Below, piece after piece: positions 7,940 through 16,469 of a DNA stretch of 64,000 nucleotides. Source of the stretch: Elusimicrobiaceae bacterium (GTDB lineage: Bacteria; Elusimicrobiota; Elusimicrobia; Elusimicrobiales; Elusimicrobiaceae); contig JAFXVA010000013.1 in the NCBI GenBank assembly GCA_017534965.1, positions 1 through 64,000 of the forward strand. The letters are read 5' to 3'. Within the stretch, counting starts at the first letter, position 1. Every line of letters begins with the position of its first letter. The notes below the pieces were generated by a model. That model made no database searches, was not told the DNA's origin, and saw only the letters and a program-made list of their open reading frames with translations. The position numbers and the translations under genes are program-made.

Positions 7940-8944
7940 TCACTTTATAATATTCATAGGAATTAGTCCATCCATTACTTTCATTTTACTGGCAATTTCA
8001 CCTGTTTTAAAGCGCAAATAACGTTGTGTAGTAGTAATTTTACTATGTCCAAGTAATCTTTGTAAATACTCTAAACTTCCACCGCGATTTAAGAAATTAA
8101 CTGCAAATGAATGACGCATATCGTGTGGACGAATGTGCCCAACTCCAGATTTTTTAGATGCTTTATTAAGTTGATATTTAAGTTTATCTTCCGTTATTGT
8201 TGCAAATACAAGACCATTTTTTTGTGGATTTAATGTTTGTAAAATTGATTCAATATCAGTACTTAATCCCAATGCTCGCGGACGTTCTGTTTTTGTTTTC
8301 GGAATATAAATTGTTTTGCAGTTAAAATCAATATTTTCCCAACGAAGCCCTAATAATTCCTGCCTTCTTAATCCTGTATAAAAGCCAATAATTACACAAG
8401 GTCGCACTTCATCGCTGATAAATGGTAAAAGTTTCTGAATTTCCATTTCATTTATCGGATGAGGGTTGAAAGGTTCTTCAGGTTTTTTCTTGGCTTTACG
8501 GCAGGGATTTGGACCGCTATATTTATCCCAATCATTTAAACAATTAAAAAATTTACTAATGATTCCGAAGTACCTATTAGCATTTGCATAAGAAGTTTCC
8601 TCAGCTTTTTGATTGTAGAATGTTTGTACTTCCAATGGCGTTATTTCTTTTAATGTGTAATTACCAAAATGCTCTACAATTTTTTTAAACATAGCCAAAT
8701 ATGTTTTTTTTGAAGGTAACAGTTCTATATGACACTTAATAAATAAAGGAGCCATATCTTTAAATAGCTGGCTTTCTTGCATTAGTCGTTGGTCGTTTTT
8801 TGCTTTATAAAATAAGTTTGTGCGTTTGGCCAATTCTTCCTTAGCGGCAGATTCACTAGTCCCAACAATCTTACGATGTCGTTTCCCCGTCTTGTCATAA
8901 TAATCAATTCCGTAAAGGCCTTTTTTATTTCTATAAATTTTCAT
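7940..8944 (-). CDS. int: Tyrosine recombinase (integrase) of the island
   Basis: A 334-residue phage-type integrase. An N-terminal Arm-DNA-binding-like strand region (KKGLYGIDYYDKTGKRHRK) is followed by a SAM-like core-binding domain (about 60-165) and a catalytic domain. Arg I is in TGLRRQELLGLRW, the HxxR box is HDMRHSFAVNF, and LGHSKITTTQRYLRF supplies the second His and the nucleophilic Tyr. The ATG at 8944 is chosen over a TTG six bases upstream because AAGGA then sits at proper spacing. It should recombine the core sites in the tRNA-Val anticodon region. Two 19-bp repeats in its promoter region suggest control by the divergent ribbon-helix-helix protein. Confidence 0.95.
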   Translation of the reverse strand: MKIYRNKKGLYGIDYYDKTGKRHRKIVGTSESAAKEELAKRTNLFYKAKNDQRLMQESQLFKDMAPLFIKCHIELLPSKKTYLAMFKKIVEHFGNYTLKEITPLEVQTFYNQKAEETSYANANRYFGIISKFFNCLNDWDKYSGPNPCRKAKKKPEEPFNPHPINEMEIQKLLPFISDEVRPCVIIGFYTGLRRQELLGLRWENIDFNCKTIYIPKTKTERPRALGLSTDIESILQTLNPQKNGLVFATITEDKLKYQLNKASKKSGVGHIRPHDMRHSFAVNFLNRGGSLEYLQRLLGHSKITTTQRYLRFKTGEIASKMKVMDGLIPMNIIK

Positions 8945-8958
8945 ATTCAATATTCCTT

Positions 8959-9020
8959 AGTATTATATTATAATATTACATAATATTTAATCATATTGTC
9001 AAGTATTATATTTTAATATT
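8959..9020. promoter_or_regulatory. Paired 19-bp operators between int and the RHH gene
   Basis: AGTATTATATTATAATATT (8959-8977) and AGTATTATATTTTAATATT (9002-9020) differ at one base, are near-palindromic and start 43 bases apart in the divergent intergenic region. They are good candidates for binding by the 54-residue ribbon-helix-helix protein encoded alongside. Confidence 0.6.
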
Positions 9021-9045
9021 CAACAAAATTTGCTATTATATTTAT

Positions 9046-9210
9046 ATGTCCGAACAAAATAATGAACAAAAGATAAAAACAATTAGTTTTACGCTTCCCG
9101 AAGAACTTTTAAACCGTGTTAAAGCCTATGCTCAACGGGAAGATCGTAATTTATCTTCAGTTATTCGGTTAGCTCTTAAAAAATTATTAGAATCAGAGCG
9201 AACCAAATAA
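9046..9210 (+). CDS. Ribbon-helix-helix (CopG/Arc-type) regulator
   Basis: A 54-residue protein with a charged N-terminus, the beta strand KTISFTLPEELLNRVKAYA and a second helix RNLSSVIRLALKKLLES, the standard MetJ/Arc fold that dimerises and inserts a two-stranded sheet into the major groove. It is divergent from the integrase gene across a spacer with two 19-bp near-palindromes, so autoregulation and repression of int are likely. No toxin partner is adjacent. The gene is short but has the fold pattern over its whole length and typical codon use. Confidence 0.85.
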   Translation: MSEQNNEQKIKTISFTLPEELLNRVKAYAQREDRNLSSVIRLALKKLLESERTK

Positions 9211-9221
9211 CTAAATTTTCA

Positions 9222-9428
9222 TTAAGAATGTCCGAAAGAAGGTTCTATAGAATCTTCCACCAGTTGTTCTATCTTCTCTCTTACAAAAAGAAGTTTTCCA
9301 AACAATTTTACAGTGCTACCTTTTGGGAACTCACCACGGGTTCTTTTAGAATAAACGGTTGCAGGTGATAGGTGTAAATAAGACGATACTTCTTTTACAT
9401 CCATTAAAGGGCTTACATTAGTTTTCAT
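9222..9428 (-). CDS. AlpA/excisionase-like helix-turn-helix protein
   Basis: A 68-residue protein with the winged-helix MerR/AlpA pattern: MDVKEVSSYLHLSPATVYSK, then a basic wing GEFPKGSTVKLFGKLLFVREKIEQLVED. Such proteins act as excisionases or activators of int in integrative elements. Its first codons overlap the end of the replication-initiator gene by 11 bases, so the two are probably translationally coupled. It is convergent with the RHH gene. Family assignment is firm; the excision role is inference. Confidence 0.85.
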   Translation of the reverse strand: MKTNVSPLMDVKEVSSYLHLSPATVYSKRTRGEFPKGSTVKLFGKLLFVREKIEQLVEDSIEPSFGHS

Positions 9429-10584
9429 TGTCTACGCCCTCTAAATTTTCAGTTTCCTGTATTACAGGGGTTTTAGTAGGTATAAAATTATTACTTTTAT
9501 ATCTATTTAATGTTTCTATAATACTATCTTTTGTAACATAATCATCAGAATATAGAGATTCTAATATAGTATCTTTGAATAGTCTTTCTTCAGGCATTCT
9601 AGAAAGATTGAGTTTTTTAAGTAGGTTTAAGTTATTCCTTACTTCTTTCAATGAATAATGTTGTTTTAAGTATTTACAATAATCAGAATAACCTAAAGTA
9701 TTAAACTTACAAACAGCACCAAATAAGGCATTTCTTTTTTGTAAACCATTATATTGTTTATGCATATCACAAAATTGCTCTACAGATGCTAAGTGTTTTA
9801 CCATATCATTTGAAATAGTAAAGAACCCTTCCAATACTTCAATAGTTCTATACTGTAAAATCTTTGAACAAGTTTCTCTATCAAATGCTGTTTCTAAAGT
9901 GTTAGGAAGATAACTTTTTATGAGTTTTAATTCTTCATCAATCGCCTTTTTATCATTCATTGCATATTCTAAATTTAGTAAACAATAACCATTTTGTTTA
10001 AATAATTGTGATAAATCTGTAGGCATACCATCCCATTTCATTGCTTCAGCCGTTTTATCATACATTTTAATACCTTTATGTTGAAAATTAAAATGCACAC
10101 ACCACCCATCTGATGTTTCATATGCTGAGTAACCTTTACGAGATTTAGCAGGTTGTGGAATATTATGAGTGCAAATCAATCGCAAAACAGAGGATGTAAA
10201 AGGAAGAAGGATAGGTTTATTTACGTCCCAACCAGATAAATAGTGGTTCCGTAATACCGATTCATCCGTTAAAATGCCTGCATATTCTAATTTTTCTACT
10301 AGCAGAGATAAAAAGCATTCCAAATCTTCTTCCTTAGTTTCGTAGATGTTCGTGCCATATAATAGTTTACTAGGGCAAACTTGAATTTCTGCTCTTTTAA
10401 TACCCGTATTATCAGCATATACGTGAATTGTTGGCATATAGTCATTGGAATTCCTATTAATATACACTTGTCTGAAACCTGTTCTTTCGACTTTATCCAA
10501 ATAGGCGTGTCTTAATGAACGCCCTTTTGAGAGCACCTCAAATTCCCAATTGTATAAGTTTATTCTTATTATATCTATAGACAT
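9418..10584 (-). CDS. Putative phage/plasmid replication initiator (gpII/X-like)
   Basis: A 388-residue protein. The segment AEIQVCPSKLLYGTNIYE followed by a helical region, LSGWDVNKPILLPF and GIKMYDKTAEAM resembles the II/X-family replication proteins of phages and small plasmids, where the conserved KIYDK-type motif lies in the rolling-circle nicking domain. An AAGGAG site precedes the ATG at 10584. It overlaps the AlpA-like gene. If correct, the element can replicate extrachromosomally after excision. The similarity is judged by eye and moderate; it could instead be another element-specific DNA-processing protein. Confidence 0.55.
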   Translation of the reverse strand: MSIDIIRINLYNWEFEVLSKGRSLRHAYLDKVERTGFRQVYINRNSNDYMPTIHVYADNTGIKRAEIQVCPSKLLYGTNIYETKEEDLECFLSLLVEKLEYAGILTDESVLRNHYLSGWDVNKPILLPFTSSVLRLICTHNIPQPAKSRKGYSAYETSDGWCVHFNFQHKGIKMYDKTAEAMKWDGMPTDLSQLFKQNGYCLLNLEYAMNDKKAIDEELKLIKSYLPNTLETAFDRETCSKILQYRTIEVLEGFFTISNDMVKHLASVEQFCDMHKQYNGLQKRNALFGAVCKFNTLGYSDYCKYLKQHYSLKEVRNNLNLLKKLNLSRMPEERLFKDTILESLYSDDYVTKDSIIETLNRYKSNNFIPTKTPVIQETENLEGVDNEN

Positions 10585-10805
10585 AATAACTCTCCTTAAA
10601 TTTGATCAGATTTTGTTCTGATGTTAAGATTTGAGTGGGTAAAAAATTATTACCCCCTCTACGTAATGTAAAAGTGTAAACATAACGCTGTTTTACAATA
10701 GGGATAAAATTCAGCAAAAAATCTTAAATAGGGTATTTTTCTTTTGAAATAGGGTTACTTGGCATATAAAACCAATAAAAATGATGTTTTTATGAAAAAA
10801 TAGCC
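10585..10805. other. Spacer upstream of rep: hairpins and AATAGGG repeats
   Basis: No gene. It contains the hairpins ATCAGA-ttttgt-TCTGAT (10605-10622) and GGGTAA...TTACCC (10637-10655), and three AATAGGG repeats (10697-10703, 10727-10733, 10748-10754). Next to a replication-initiator-like gene, this is the best place in the island for an origin, but direct evidence is lacking. Confidence 0.35.
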
Positions 10806-10834
10806 TTGTATATGCTTAATTCGCTAAATATGAT
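10806..10834 (+). promoter_or_regulatory. Promoter of the mod-res leader transcript
   Basis: TTGTAT (10806-10811) and TATGAT (10829-10834) at exactly 17 bases spacing; transcription would begin near 10841, just before an AAGGAG at 10859-10864. Confidence 0.65.
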
Positions 10835-10872
10835 AAGATAAAGGTATATTTTAGTTTTAAGGAGTAAATACA

Positions 10873-10980
10873 ATTTCAGTAGGTCCAAACGAAGGACCTG
10901 CTTACAAAATTAGTACTGTTTTTGGAGAGCATTTAGCTCGGACTTTTGTGAAAGCAAAAGGAATTACAAACCAGAAATAG
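10873..10980 (+). CDS. Possible 35-residue leader peptide (ATT start)
   Basis: An open frame of 35 codons starts with ATT eight bases after a strong AAGGAG (10859-10864). It reads SVGPNEGPAYKIST, then VFGEHLARTFVKAKGITNQK, and stops at TAG (10978-10980). The stop overlaps the first base of the AGTCGCC strand that pairs with the terminator's left arm, so ribosomes on this frame would reach into the closing helix of the leader RNA. ATT starts are rare but known (for example infC). It could also be a decayed gene whose ATG mutated. No homology is recognised. Confidence 0.4.
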   Translation: MSVGPNEGPAYKISTVFGEHLARTFVKAKGITNQK

Positions 10981-11116
10981 TCGCCATTTGCTAGTAAAAC
11001 GGCCTAATTACCCGTTTAACTGGCAGCAAACCCTGTATTTGATGCAATATCGGTATGGGTAGGCGGCTTTTGTTTGGGTCCTTGTAATTCCTCAAGCATA
11101 AGTCGCCTTTTTTATT
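10959..11116 (+). ncRNA. Structured attenuator leader upstream of mod
   Basis: AGGAATTACAA (10959-10969) is perfectly complementary to TTGTAATTCCT (11082-11092). Inside this, AGTCGCC (10979-10985) pairs with GGCGGCT (11062-11068), a hairpin GCTAGT-A-AAACGG...CCGTTT-A-ACTGGC (10990-11024) forms, and ACCC/GGGT (11030-11033, 11057-11060) closes a third arm. Alternatively GGCGGCTT (11062-11069) pairs with AAGTCGCC (11100-11107) just before a six-T run, an intrinsic terminator. The two AGTCGCC copies compete for one partner, the standard antiterminator/terminator switch. I cannot match it to a known riboswitch class. Confidence 0.7.
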
Positions 11117-11155
11117 GCTCTCCGTAAAGTCTTAAAAGTTTTTGTGGAGGACAAT

Positions 11156-13189
11156 ATGAAATCATTAATTGAAGAATTACCGAAAATTATTGCAGAAGGG
11201 AAAAAAGAAGTAATTAAAATACTTGAAAATTTAGAAGGAAGGCATAAAATTACACTCCAAACAAATGAATATGTTCTTCCTGTAGAAAAAGGGAACCAAC
11301 TATATCAGAAAACGGTCATTAGACCTTCACAAAGCGAATGGCTAAATCGATTGTGTTATGGGGATAATTTATTTGTTATGCAAGCATTACTCGCAGGAGA
11401 CCAATCTACAGGACTACCTTCTATGCGTAAGTGTATTGACTTGATTTATATTGACCCTCCATTTGATAGTAAGGCAGATTATCGTAGTAAAATTACATTA
11501 CCAGGAACAGAAGTCTCTTTAACTCCTACTACAGCTGAACAAGTAGCCTACTCTGACACTTGGAGAGATGGAACAGTTAGTTACTTAAAAATGATGTATC
11601 CAAGATTAGTATTAATGAAAGAATTATTGTCTGATAAAGGTAGTCTTTATGTTCATCTAGATTGGCACGTAGGACATTATGTCAAAATATTATTGGATGA
11701 TATATTTGGTAAAGATAAATTTGTAAATGAAATAGTCTGGCAACGAACTGGAGCACAAAATAACGCAAGGTCGTATGGTATTAACTATGATACTATTTTA
11801 GTATATAGAGTAACAGAAGATTATATTTGGAATCCTCAATTTACGCCATATACTGAAGAAGATATTCAAGAATATTTTTCAGTTGACCCGATAAATGGTA
11901 AATTATATCGAAAAAATAATCCTACTGGTCAAGGATACCAACATCATACACGTAATTTCGGAAAAGGAGAAATATATCCTCCACAGGGACGCCATTGGTC
12001 TATTGACCAGGAAGAAATAAATAGATTATTAAAAGAAGACAGAATTATATTTACACGTTCAGGATATCCTTTCATTAAGAAATATATTGATGAATTACCT
12101 GGGCGTAATATTCAAAGTATTTGGACAGATTGTATTCCTCCACGAAAAAGTTCGGAGTTAACAGGATATGCTACTCAAAAACCTGAGAAATTATTAGAGC
12201 GTATTATTAGAGCTTCATCTAATGAAAATTCTATAGTAGCTGATTTCTTTGCAGGGAGTGGCACAACAGGGGCAGTAGCAGAAAAATTAGGTAGACGTTG
12301 GATTATGAGTGATATGGGTAAACCTGCTACAATGATTATGCGTAAGAGGTTCGTAGATATTCCTGCTAAACCTTTTTTATATCAATGTATAGGAGATTAC
12401 CAACAAGAAGTTTTTGCTTCCAATAAAATTTTTAAACGCGTAGGAGATTTAGCCCAGGTTGTTCTTAATTTATTTGGAGCCATTCCTTTATCTAATGAAG
12501 AAAGCCAACGAAATTTAGGCTATATTAAAGACTCTCATACACTTGATGTAGTTGATAGCCCAAACCGTATAACAGGAGAAAATATTATCAACAAAGCTAT
12601 AGAACTAAAAGAACGAGATGGTTGGAATAAAGTTATTGTTTTGGGATGGAATTTTGCATTTAATATAGTTGATATTATCCGTAATACGAACAATCCCTCA
12701 TTGGAAGTACAAGTAATTCCACCCGATTTAATAGATAAACTACGTAGTAAAACTAATTACAAAAAATTGATAGAAAATAAACAAATTCGTTTCGTTACTT
12801 TGCAATATATTAGTTTGCAAAAACCATTTGTTGAATCTAAAAATAGTACAGAAGAAACCCTACACGTGGAATTAAAAAATTATTGTATGCTTTCTCCAGA
12901 AGCACTTCCATTAGATGAAAAAGGAAAAGAACAAATACAAAAATTTGTAGATAAAGACCCTCTTGCACTTATTGAGTATTGGAGTGTGGACCCTAATTAC
13001 GATGGAGAGACCTTTCATAGTCAATGGCAGGATTATCGAGAAAATACTGAACATAATGATAATAATTTGCGTGTGGTTACAAAGGCAATTTTTGATGTTC
13101 CTAAACTGCCTGATGGCCAAAAGCGTAAAATCTGTGTTAAAGCAGTAGATGTATTTGGATTAGAAAGTGTAGTAGTGGAAGAAATTTAG
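11156..13189 (+). CDS. mod: Type III restriction-modification methyltransferase (Mod)
   Basis: A 677-residue N6-adenine methyltransferase of the beta class. The catalytic motif DPPF (about residue 100, in [13 protein letters not shown]) precedes the SAM-binding FAGSG motif (about 365, in [18 protein letters not shown]). Between them lies the variable target-recognition region. The ATG at 11156 is chosen because GGAGG sits five bases upstream; an in-frame GTG at 11144 would overlap that site. Mod methylates one strand of the recognition sequence and supplies specificity to Res. It is preceded by an attenuator-like leader and followed after eight bases by res, so the pair is one operon. Confidence 0.95.
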   Translation: MKSLIEELPKIIAEGKKEVIKILENLEGRHKITLQTNEYVLPVEKGNQLYQKTVIRPSQSEWLNRLCYGDNLFVMQALLAGDQSTGLPSMRKCIDLIYIDPPFDSKADYRSKITLPGTEVSLTPTTAEQVAYSDTWRDGTVSYLKMMYPRLVLMKELLSDKGSLYVHLDWHVGHYVKILLDDIFGKDKFVNEIVWQRTGAQNNARSYGINYDTILVYRVTEDYIWNPQFTPYTEEDIQEYFSVDPINGKLYRKNNPTGQGYQHHTRNFGKGEIYPPQGRHWSIDQEEINRLLKEDRIIFTRSGYPFIKKYIDELPGRNIQSIWTDCIPPRKSSELTGYATQKPEKLLERIIRASSNENSIVADFFAGSGTTGAVAEKLGRRWIMSDMGKPATMIMRKRFVDIPAKPFLYQCIGDYQQEVFASNKIFKRVGDLAQVVLNLFGAIPLSNEESQRNLGYIKDSHTLDVVDSPNRITGENIINKAIELKERDGWNKVIVLGWNFAFNIVDIIRNTNNPSLEVQVIPPDLIDKLRSKTNYKKLIENKQIRFVTLQYISLQKPFVESKNSTEETLHVELKNYCMLSPEALPLDEKGKEQIQKFVDKDPLALIEYWSVDPNYDGETFHSQWQDYRENTEHNDNNLRVVTKAIFDVPKLPDGQKRKICVKAVDVFGLESVVVEEI

Positions 13190-13197
13190 GAGAAATT

Positions 13198-16113
13198 ATG
13201 ATAAAAAAACAACAAAATAAAACTAAAGATTTGCCATTGCAATTTGCCCAACAACTTTCCACGCTAGTAAACACAGAATGGGAAAATGGAAATTTTCTTA
13301 AAAAAGTAACTCCTATTACACAAGAACTCTTAAAATTCTGGTTTACTAGTTCTTTTGCAGATAATCGTATGACCAATTTTCATAAGGGACAGAAACAAGC
13401 AATTTTAAATACAATTTATTGTCACGAAATCCTTAAAACCAAGAACACTTTAGAATTGTATCAAACTTCCAGTAACGGATTATTAGATAATAAGGGATTG
13501 TATAATACTTTGATGGAAGATAAATACTCATATCCCAAGTATTGTATCAAAATGGCAACTGGAACTGGGAAGACGTGGGTGTTGAATGCTTTGTTGATTT
13601 GGCAGATGTTAAACGCCAAAAATCCGATAGATAATGGTGTAATTTATACTAAAAACTTTTTGCTAGTTGCACCTGGAGTAATTGTTTATGAACGTTTACT
13701 AGATACCTTATTGGGCAAAGAACAATCTGATGGGAAACGGGATTTTTTAACATCTGATATAAAAAAATATCAAGATTTATTTATACCTATACGTTTTCGT
13801 GATACAGTATTTGCTTTTGTTCAAAACAACGTAGTAAAAAAAGAAGAAATTGGACATAAAATTACTGGAGATGGAATTATTGCAGTCGCCAATTGGCATC
13901 AAGTTAAAGATGATAATAAAAATATAGAACAAGAAAAAACAGATTCAATCTTGGACCCTACTGAATGTATAAATGAAATCATTCCAATAAGACCAGGCTC
14001 TGATAATGGACATTCTTTGGATGTTTTTGACACCGCATATCTTAGAGAAGATAAATTGAAGTTTTTATCTAATTTGCCAAATTTATGCGTGTTTAATGAT
14101 GAAGCACATCATTTATATGGATTATCTAAAAAAGAAGAAGATTTAGAATGGCAAAAATCTATTGATAAACTGGCAAAAAACCATAAAGGATATTTTATTC
14201 AAGTAGATTTTACCGCAACACCTTATCATAATAGTTCTAATTCTAGATATCGCGCAGGTAAACAAGGCAGAAAAACCCAACCGATAAAAGATTATTTTCC
14301 ACACATAATTGTAGATTTTGATTTAAAAAGTGCTATTAATAATAGCCTTGTTAAAATTATTGGTATTGATAAACGTGAAGAATGGGCTAGTATTTCTAAT
14401 GATGATTTAAATTTTAAATCCATTAGGGATAATGGTAAAGTTATTGCTATTTCGCCTGGACAACGTTTAATGCTAAAAGCGGGTTTAGCAAAATTAAAAA
14501 CATTGGAAGAAGAATTTATAAAAAAAGACGAAAGTAAACATCCTAAAATGTTAGTAATGTGTGAAGATACTTCTGTATCACCATTTATTGTCGATTTTTT
14601 GCGCCAGGAAGGATTAGAGGAAAAAGATATTTTGCAAATTGATTCTAATAAAAAAGGTGAAGTATCTCAAGAAGATTGGGATAAAATTAAACAAAAATTA
14701 TTTAATATTGATAAAATGTCTTCTCCAAAAGTTATAGTATCAGTACTAATGTTGAGGGAAGGTTTTGATGTAAATAATATTTGTGTTATAGTGCCTTTAC
14801 GTTCAGCTCAATCTTCTGTATTACTAGAACAAACTGTTGGAAGAGGATTGCGTTTAATGTGGAGAGAGCCAGTTTATTTTGATATTCATCAAGAAAACTT
14901 AGAGAAATTAAAACGACACGAAATGCCTGATAACCGTTTAGATGTTTTAAGCATTATTGAGCATCCTGCTTTTATGCAATTTTATAAAGAATTAGAAGAT
15001 GGTCTTGTAGTAGAAGAGAGGGGGGCGCCCAAACGAGAAAATATTTTAGGAGACATAATTACAGTAGGCTTAAAAAATGATTATAAAAAATATGATTTGT
15101 TTTTTCCACAAATTATAAAAGAACAGGACGAAGTTCTTAAATCTGAAGAATTAAATGTTCAAAAATTACGGCCGTTTAATGGATATTCTATTGAACAGTT
15201 AAAACAATTTGTAGCTAATCGTACGGAAGAGCAGTTTTATACACAAGATTTAGTTACAGAAACACGTTTTGGGAAATACAAAGTATCAGTAGATTTATTT
15301 TCTGCAAGTGGATATAATGATTTCTTAATTAAGATTATAGGGTGTATTACACAAAATGTAGTTGGTAGAACTAAATATCCTGTAATGAGTATTAATAGAG
15401 TATCTTTACTACGAATGTTAGATAATTATATTAGACATACTCTGTTTAACACAGAATTTAATCCAACAGAAGGAAACAACTGGAGGATATTAATGTTAGT
15501 TGAGAAAGGAATTATTCAACATATTATGATACAAATTAGTCAAATTATCTATGATATGCAAAATAATGTTTTACAGGAAGAGGCAGTAGTAATTAAAAAT
15601 TGGTTTTCAGATGTTTCGAGTATAAAAATGCGCGATAATTTCTCATTAGGTATTCAAAAATCAATTTATATTAAAACGCAATACCCTTCCAATAAAGGTG
15701 ATTTCGAGAAAAATTTTATGCAATTTGCCGATAGAGACAGTGATGTGAAGAAATTGATAAAAATAGACCCTAATTACCATCTTTTTTGTGCTCTGAGATA
15801 TGTAAGTGCAGATGGTTTGTTAAGAAGTTATTTTCCTGATTTTATAGTACAAATAGGAAAAGAAATATTTCTAGTAGAAACCAAGGCTCAAAAAGATATA
15901 GATAATGTGAATGTTCAACAAAAAGAAAAAAGCGCATTATCTTGGTGTAAACAGGTCAACTCTCTTAAATCTGAAGACAGAATGGATTGTATTTGGAATT
16001 ATGTAATATTAGATGAGAAATCTTTCTATCAAGATAAATTAAAAGGAAATCTTTTTCAAATTTTAACATCTAAAAAACTTACTAGAAAAAAGGTAGAAAA
16101 TAGTTTATTCTAA
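13198..16113 (+). CDS. res: Type III restriction endonuclease subunit (Res)
   Basis: A 971-residue SF2 helicase-nuclease. Walker A is ATGTGKT (about residues 119-125), the DEAH box is FNDEAHHLYG (about 299-308), motif III-like VDFTATPYHN and motif VI VGRGLRLMWREP follow. A C-terminal PD-(D/E)xK nuclease has its Asp in YFPDFIVQ (about 880) and the ExK in FLVETKAQ (about 892). Res cleaves DNA after ATP-dependent communication between two inversely oriented Mod-recognised sites. All helicase and nuclease residues look intact, so the system should be active. AGGAG precedes the ATG. Length and domain order match the family. Confidence 0.95.
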   Translation: MIKKQQNKTKDLPLQFAQQLSTLVNTEWENGNFLKKVTPITQELLKFWFTSSFADNRMTNFHKGQKQAILNTIYCHEILKTKNTLELYQTSSNGLLDNKGLYNTLMEDKYSYPKYCIKMATGTGKTWVLNALLIWQMLNAKNPIDNGVIYTKNFLLVAPGVIVYERLLDTLLGKEQSDGKRDFLTSDIKKYQDLFIPIRFRDTVFAFVQNNVVKKEEIGHKITGDGIIAVANWHQVKDDNKNIEQEKTDSILDPTECINEIIPIRPGSDNGHSLDVFDTAYLREDKLKFLSNLPNLCVFNDEAHHLYGLSKKEEDLEWQKSIDKLAKNHKGYFIQVDFTATPYHNSSNSRYRAGKQGRKTQPIKDYFPHIIVDFDLKSAINNSLVKIIGIDKREEWASISNDDLNFKSIRDNGKVIAISPGQRLMLKAGLAKLKTLEEEFIKKDESKHPKMLVMCEDTSVSPFIVDFLRQEGLEEKDILQIDSNKKGEVSQEDWDKIKQKLFNIDKMSSPKVIVSVLMLREGFDVNNICVIVPLRSAQSSVLLEQTVGRGLRLMWREPVYFDIHQENLEKLKRHEMPDNRLDVLSIIEHPAFMQFYKELEDGLVVEERGAPKRENILGDIITVGLKNDYKKYDLFFPQIIKEQDEVLKSEELNVQKLRPFNGYSIEQLKQFVANRTEEQFYTQDLVTETRFGKYKVSVDLFSASGYNDFLIKIIGCITQNVVGRTKYPVMSINRVSLLRMLDNYIRHTLFNTEFNPTEGNNWRILMLVEKGIIQHIMIQISQIIYDMQNNVLQEEAVVIKNWFSDVSSIKMRDNFSLGIQKSIYIKTQYPSNKGDFEKNFMQFADRDSDVKKLIKIDPNYHLFCALRYVSADGLLRSYFPDFIVQIGKEIFLVETKAQKDIDNVNVQQKEKSALSWCKQVNSLKSEDRMDCIWNYVILDEKSFYQDKLKGNLFQILTSKKLTRKKVENSLF

Positions 16114-16172
16114 TTATATAAATAATTAACAGCAAAAAAACTATAAAATCTCATTTTTTACGCAAAGTGGAC

Positions 16173-16204
16173 TTGACAAATCCATCTGAAAATGCTATTA
16201 TAAT
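16173..16204 (+). promoter_or_regulatory. Strong extended -10 promoter of the ClpX-like operon
   Basis: TTGACA (16173-16178, full consensus) and TATTAT (16196-16201) at 17 bases spacing, with an extended TGc just before the -10 (TATAAT at 16199-16204 is an alternative register). Transcription would start near 16208 and include the riboswitch-like leader. Confidence 0.8.
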
Positions 16205-16287
16205 ATTATAAGCTAGGATAAAAAGGCACAAAAAGCCATTTTTATCGTTTTTTTGAAAATTATAGCGTTATTTTATTAAAAAATAAC

Positions 16288-16430
16288 GATTCCATTAAGA
16301 GTGTACGAGGGACAAGCCCGTTGACTACACAGCAACCTACCCAAAGGGCAAGGTGCTAAAGCTTGAACGATGGGAACTAAAACAAATTTGCAGTAAGCAG
16401 GACCCATCGGAGACGATGGGTCTTTTTTTA
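16288..16430 (+). ncRNA. SAM-I-clan riboswitch-like leader with terminator
   Basis: The conserved S-box core is visible in order: AAGAG (16297-16301), GAGGGAC and GCCCG (16307-16320), P2 arms GTGTA/TACAC (16301-16305, 16325-16329), AGCAACC (16330-16336), short P3 TACCC-aaa-GGGCA and AAGGTGCTAAA (16350-16360). A P1 helix can form between ATTCCATT (16289-16296) and GATGGGAA (16369-16376). The same 3' strand CGATGGG (16368-16374) can instead pair with CCCATCG (16403-16409), an antiterminator that competes with the perfect terminator GACCCATCG-gaga-CGATGGGTC plus seven Ts (16401-16429). P4 is short or absent, as in SAM-IV or SAM-I/IV variants. Known logic: SAM bound gives termination, low SAM gives read-through. 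Confidence 0.7.
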
Positions 16431-16469
16431 TTCTCTCCGATGGCTAAATTAACAAAGGAGAGTTTTTTT

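Noticed and set aside
9046-9210. RHH protein as the antitoxin of a toxin-antitoxin pair
   Set aside because: No small toxin-like gene is adjacent; the neighbours are an integrase and an AlpA-like protein, and paired operators favour a regulatory role.
10959-11116. Assigning the mod leader to the SAM riboswitch clan
   Set aside because: It has a CAGCAAACC string and a three-arm layout that recall the second leader, but it lacks the GAGGGAC and GGTGCTAA core.
11144-11155. GTG start for mod at 11144
   Set aside because: It overlaps the GGAGG ribosome site; the ATG at 11156 has that site at ideal spacing.
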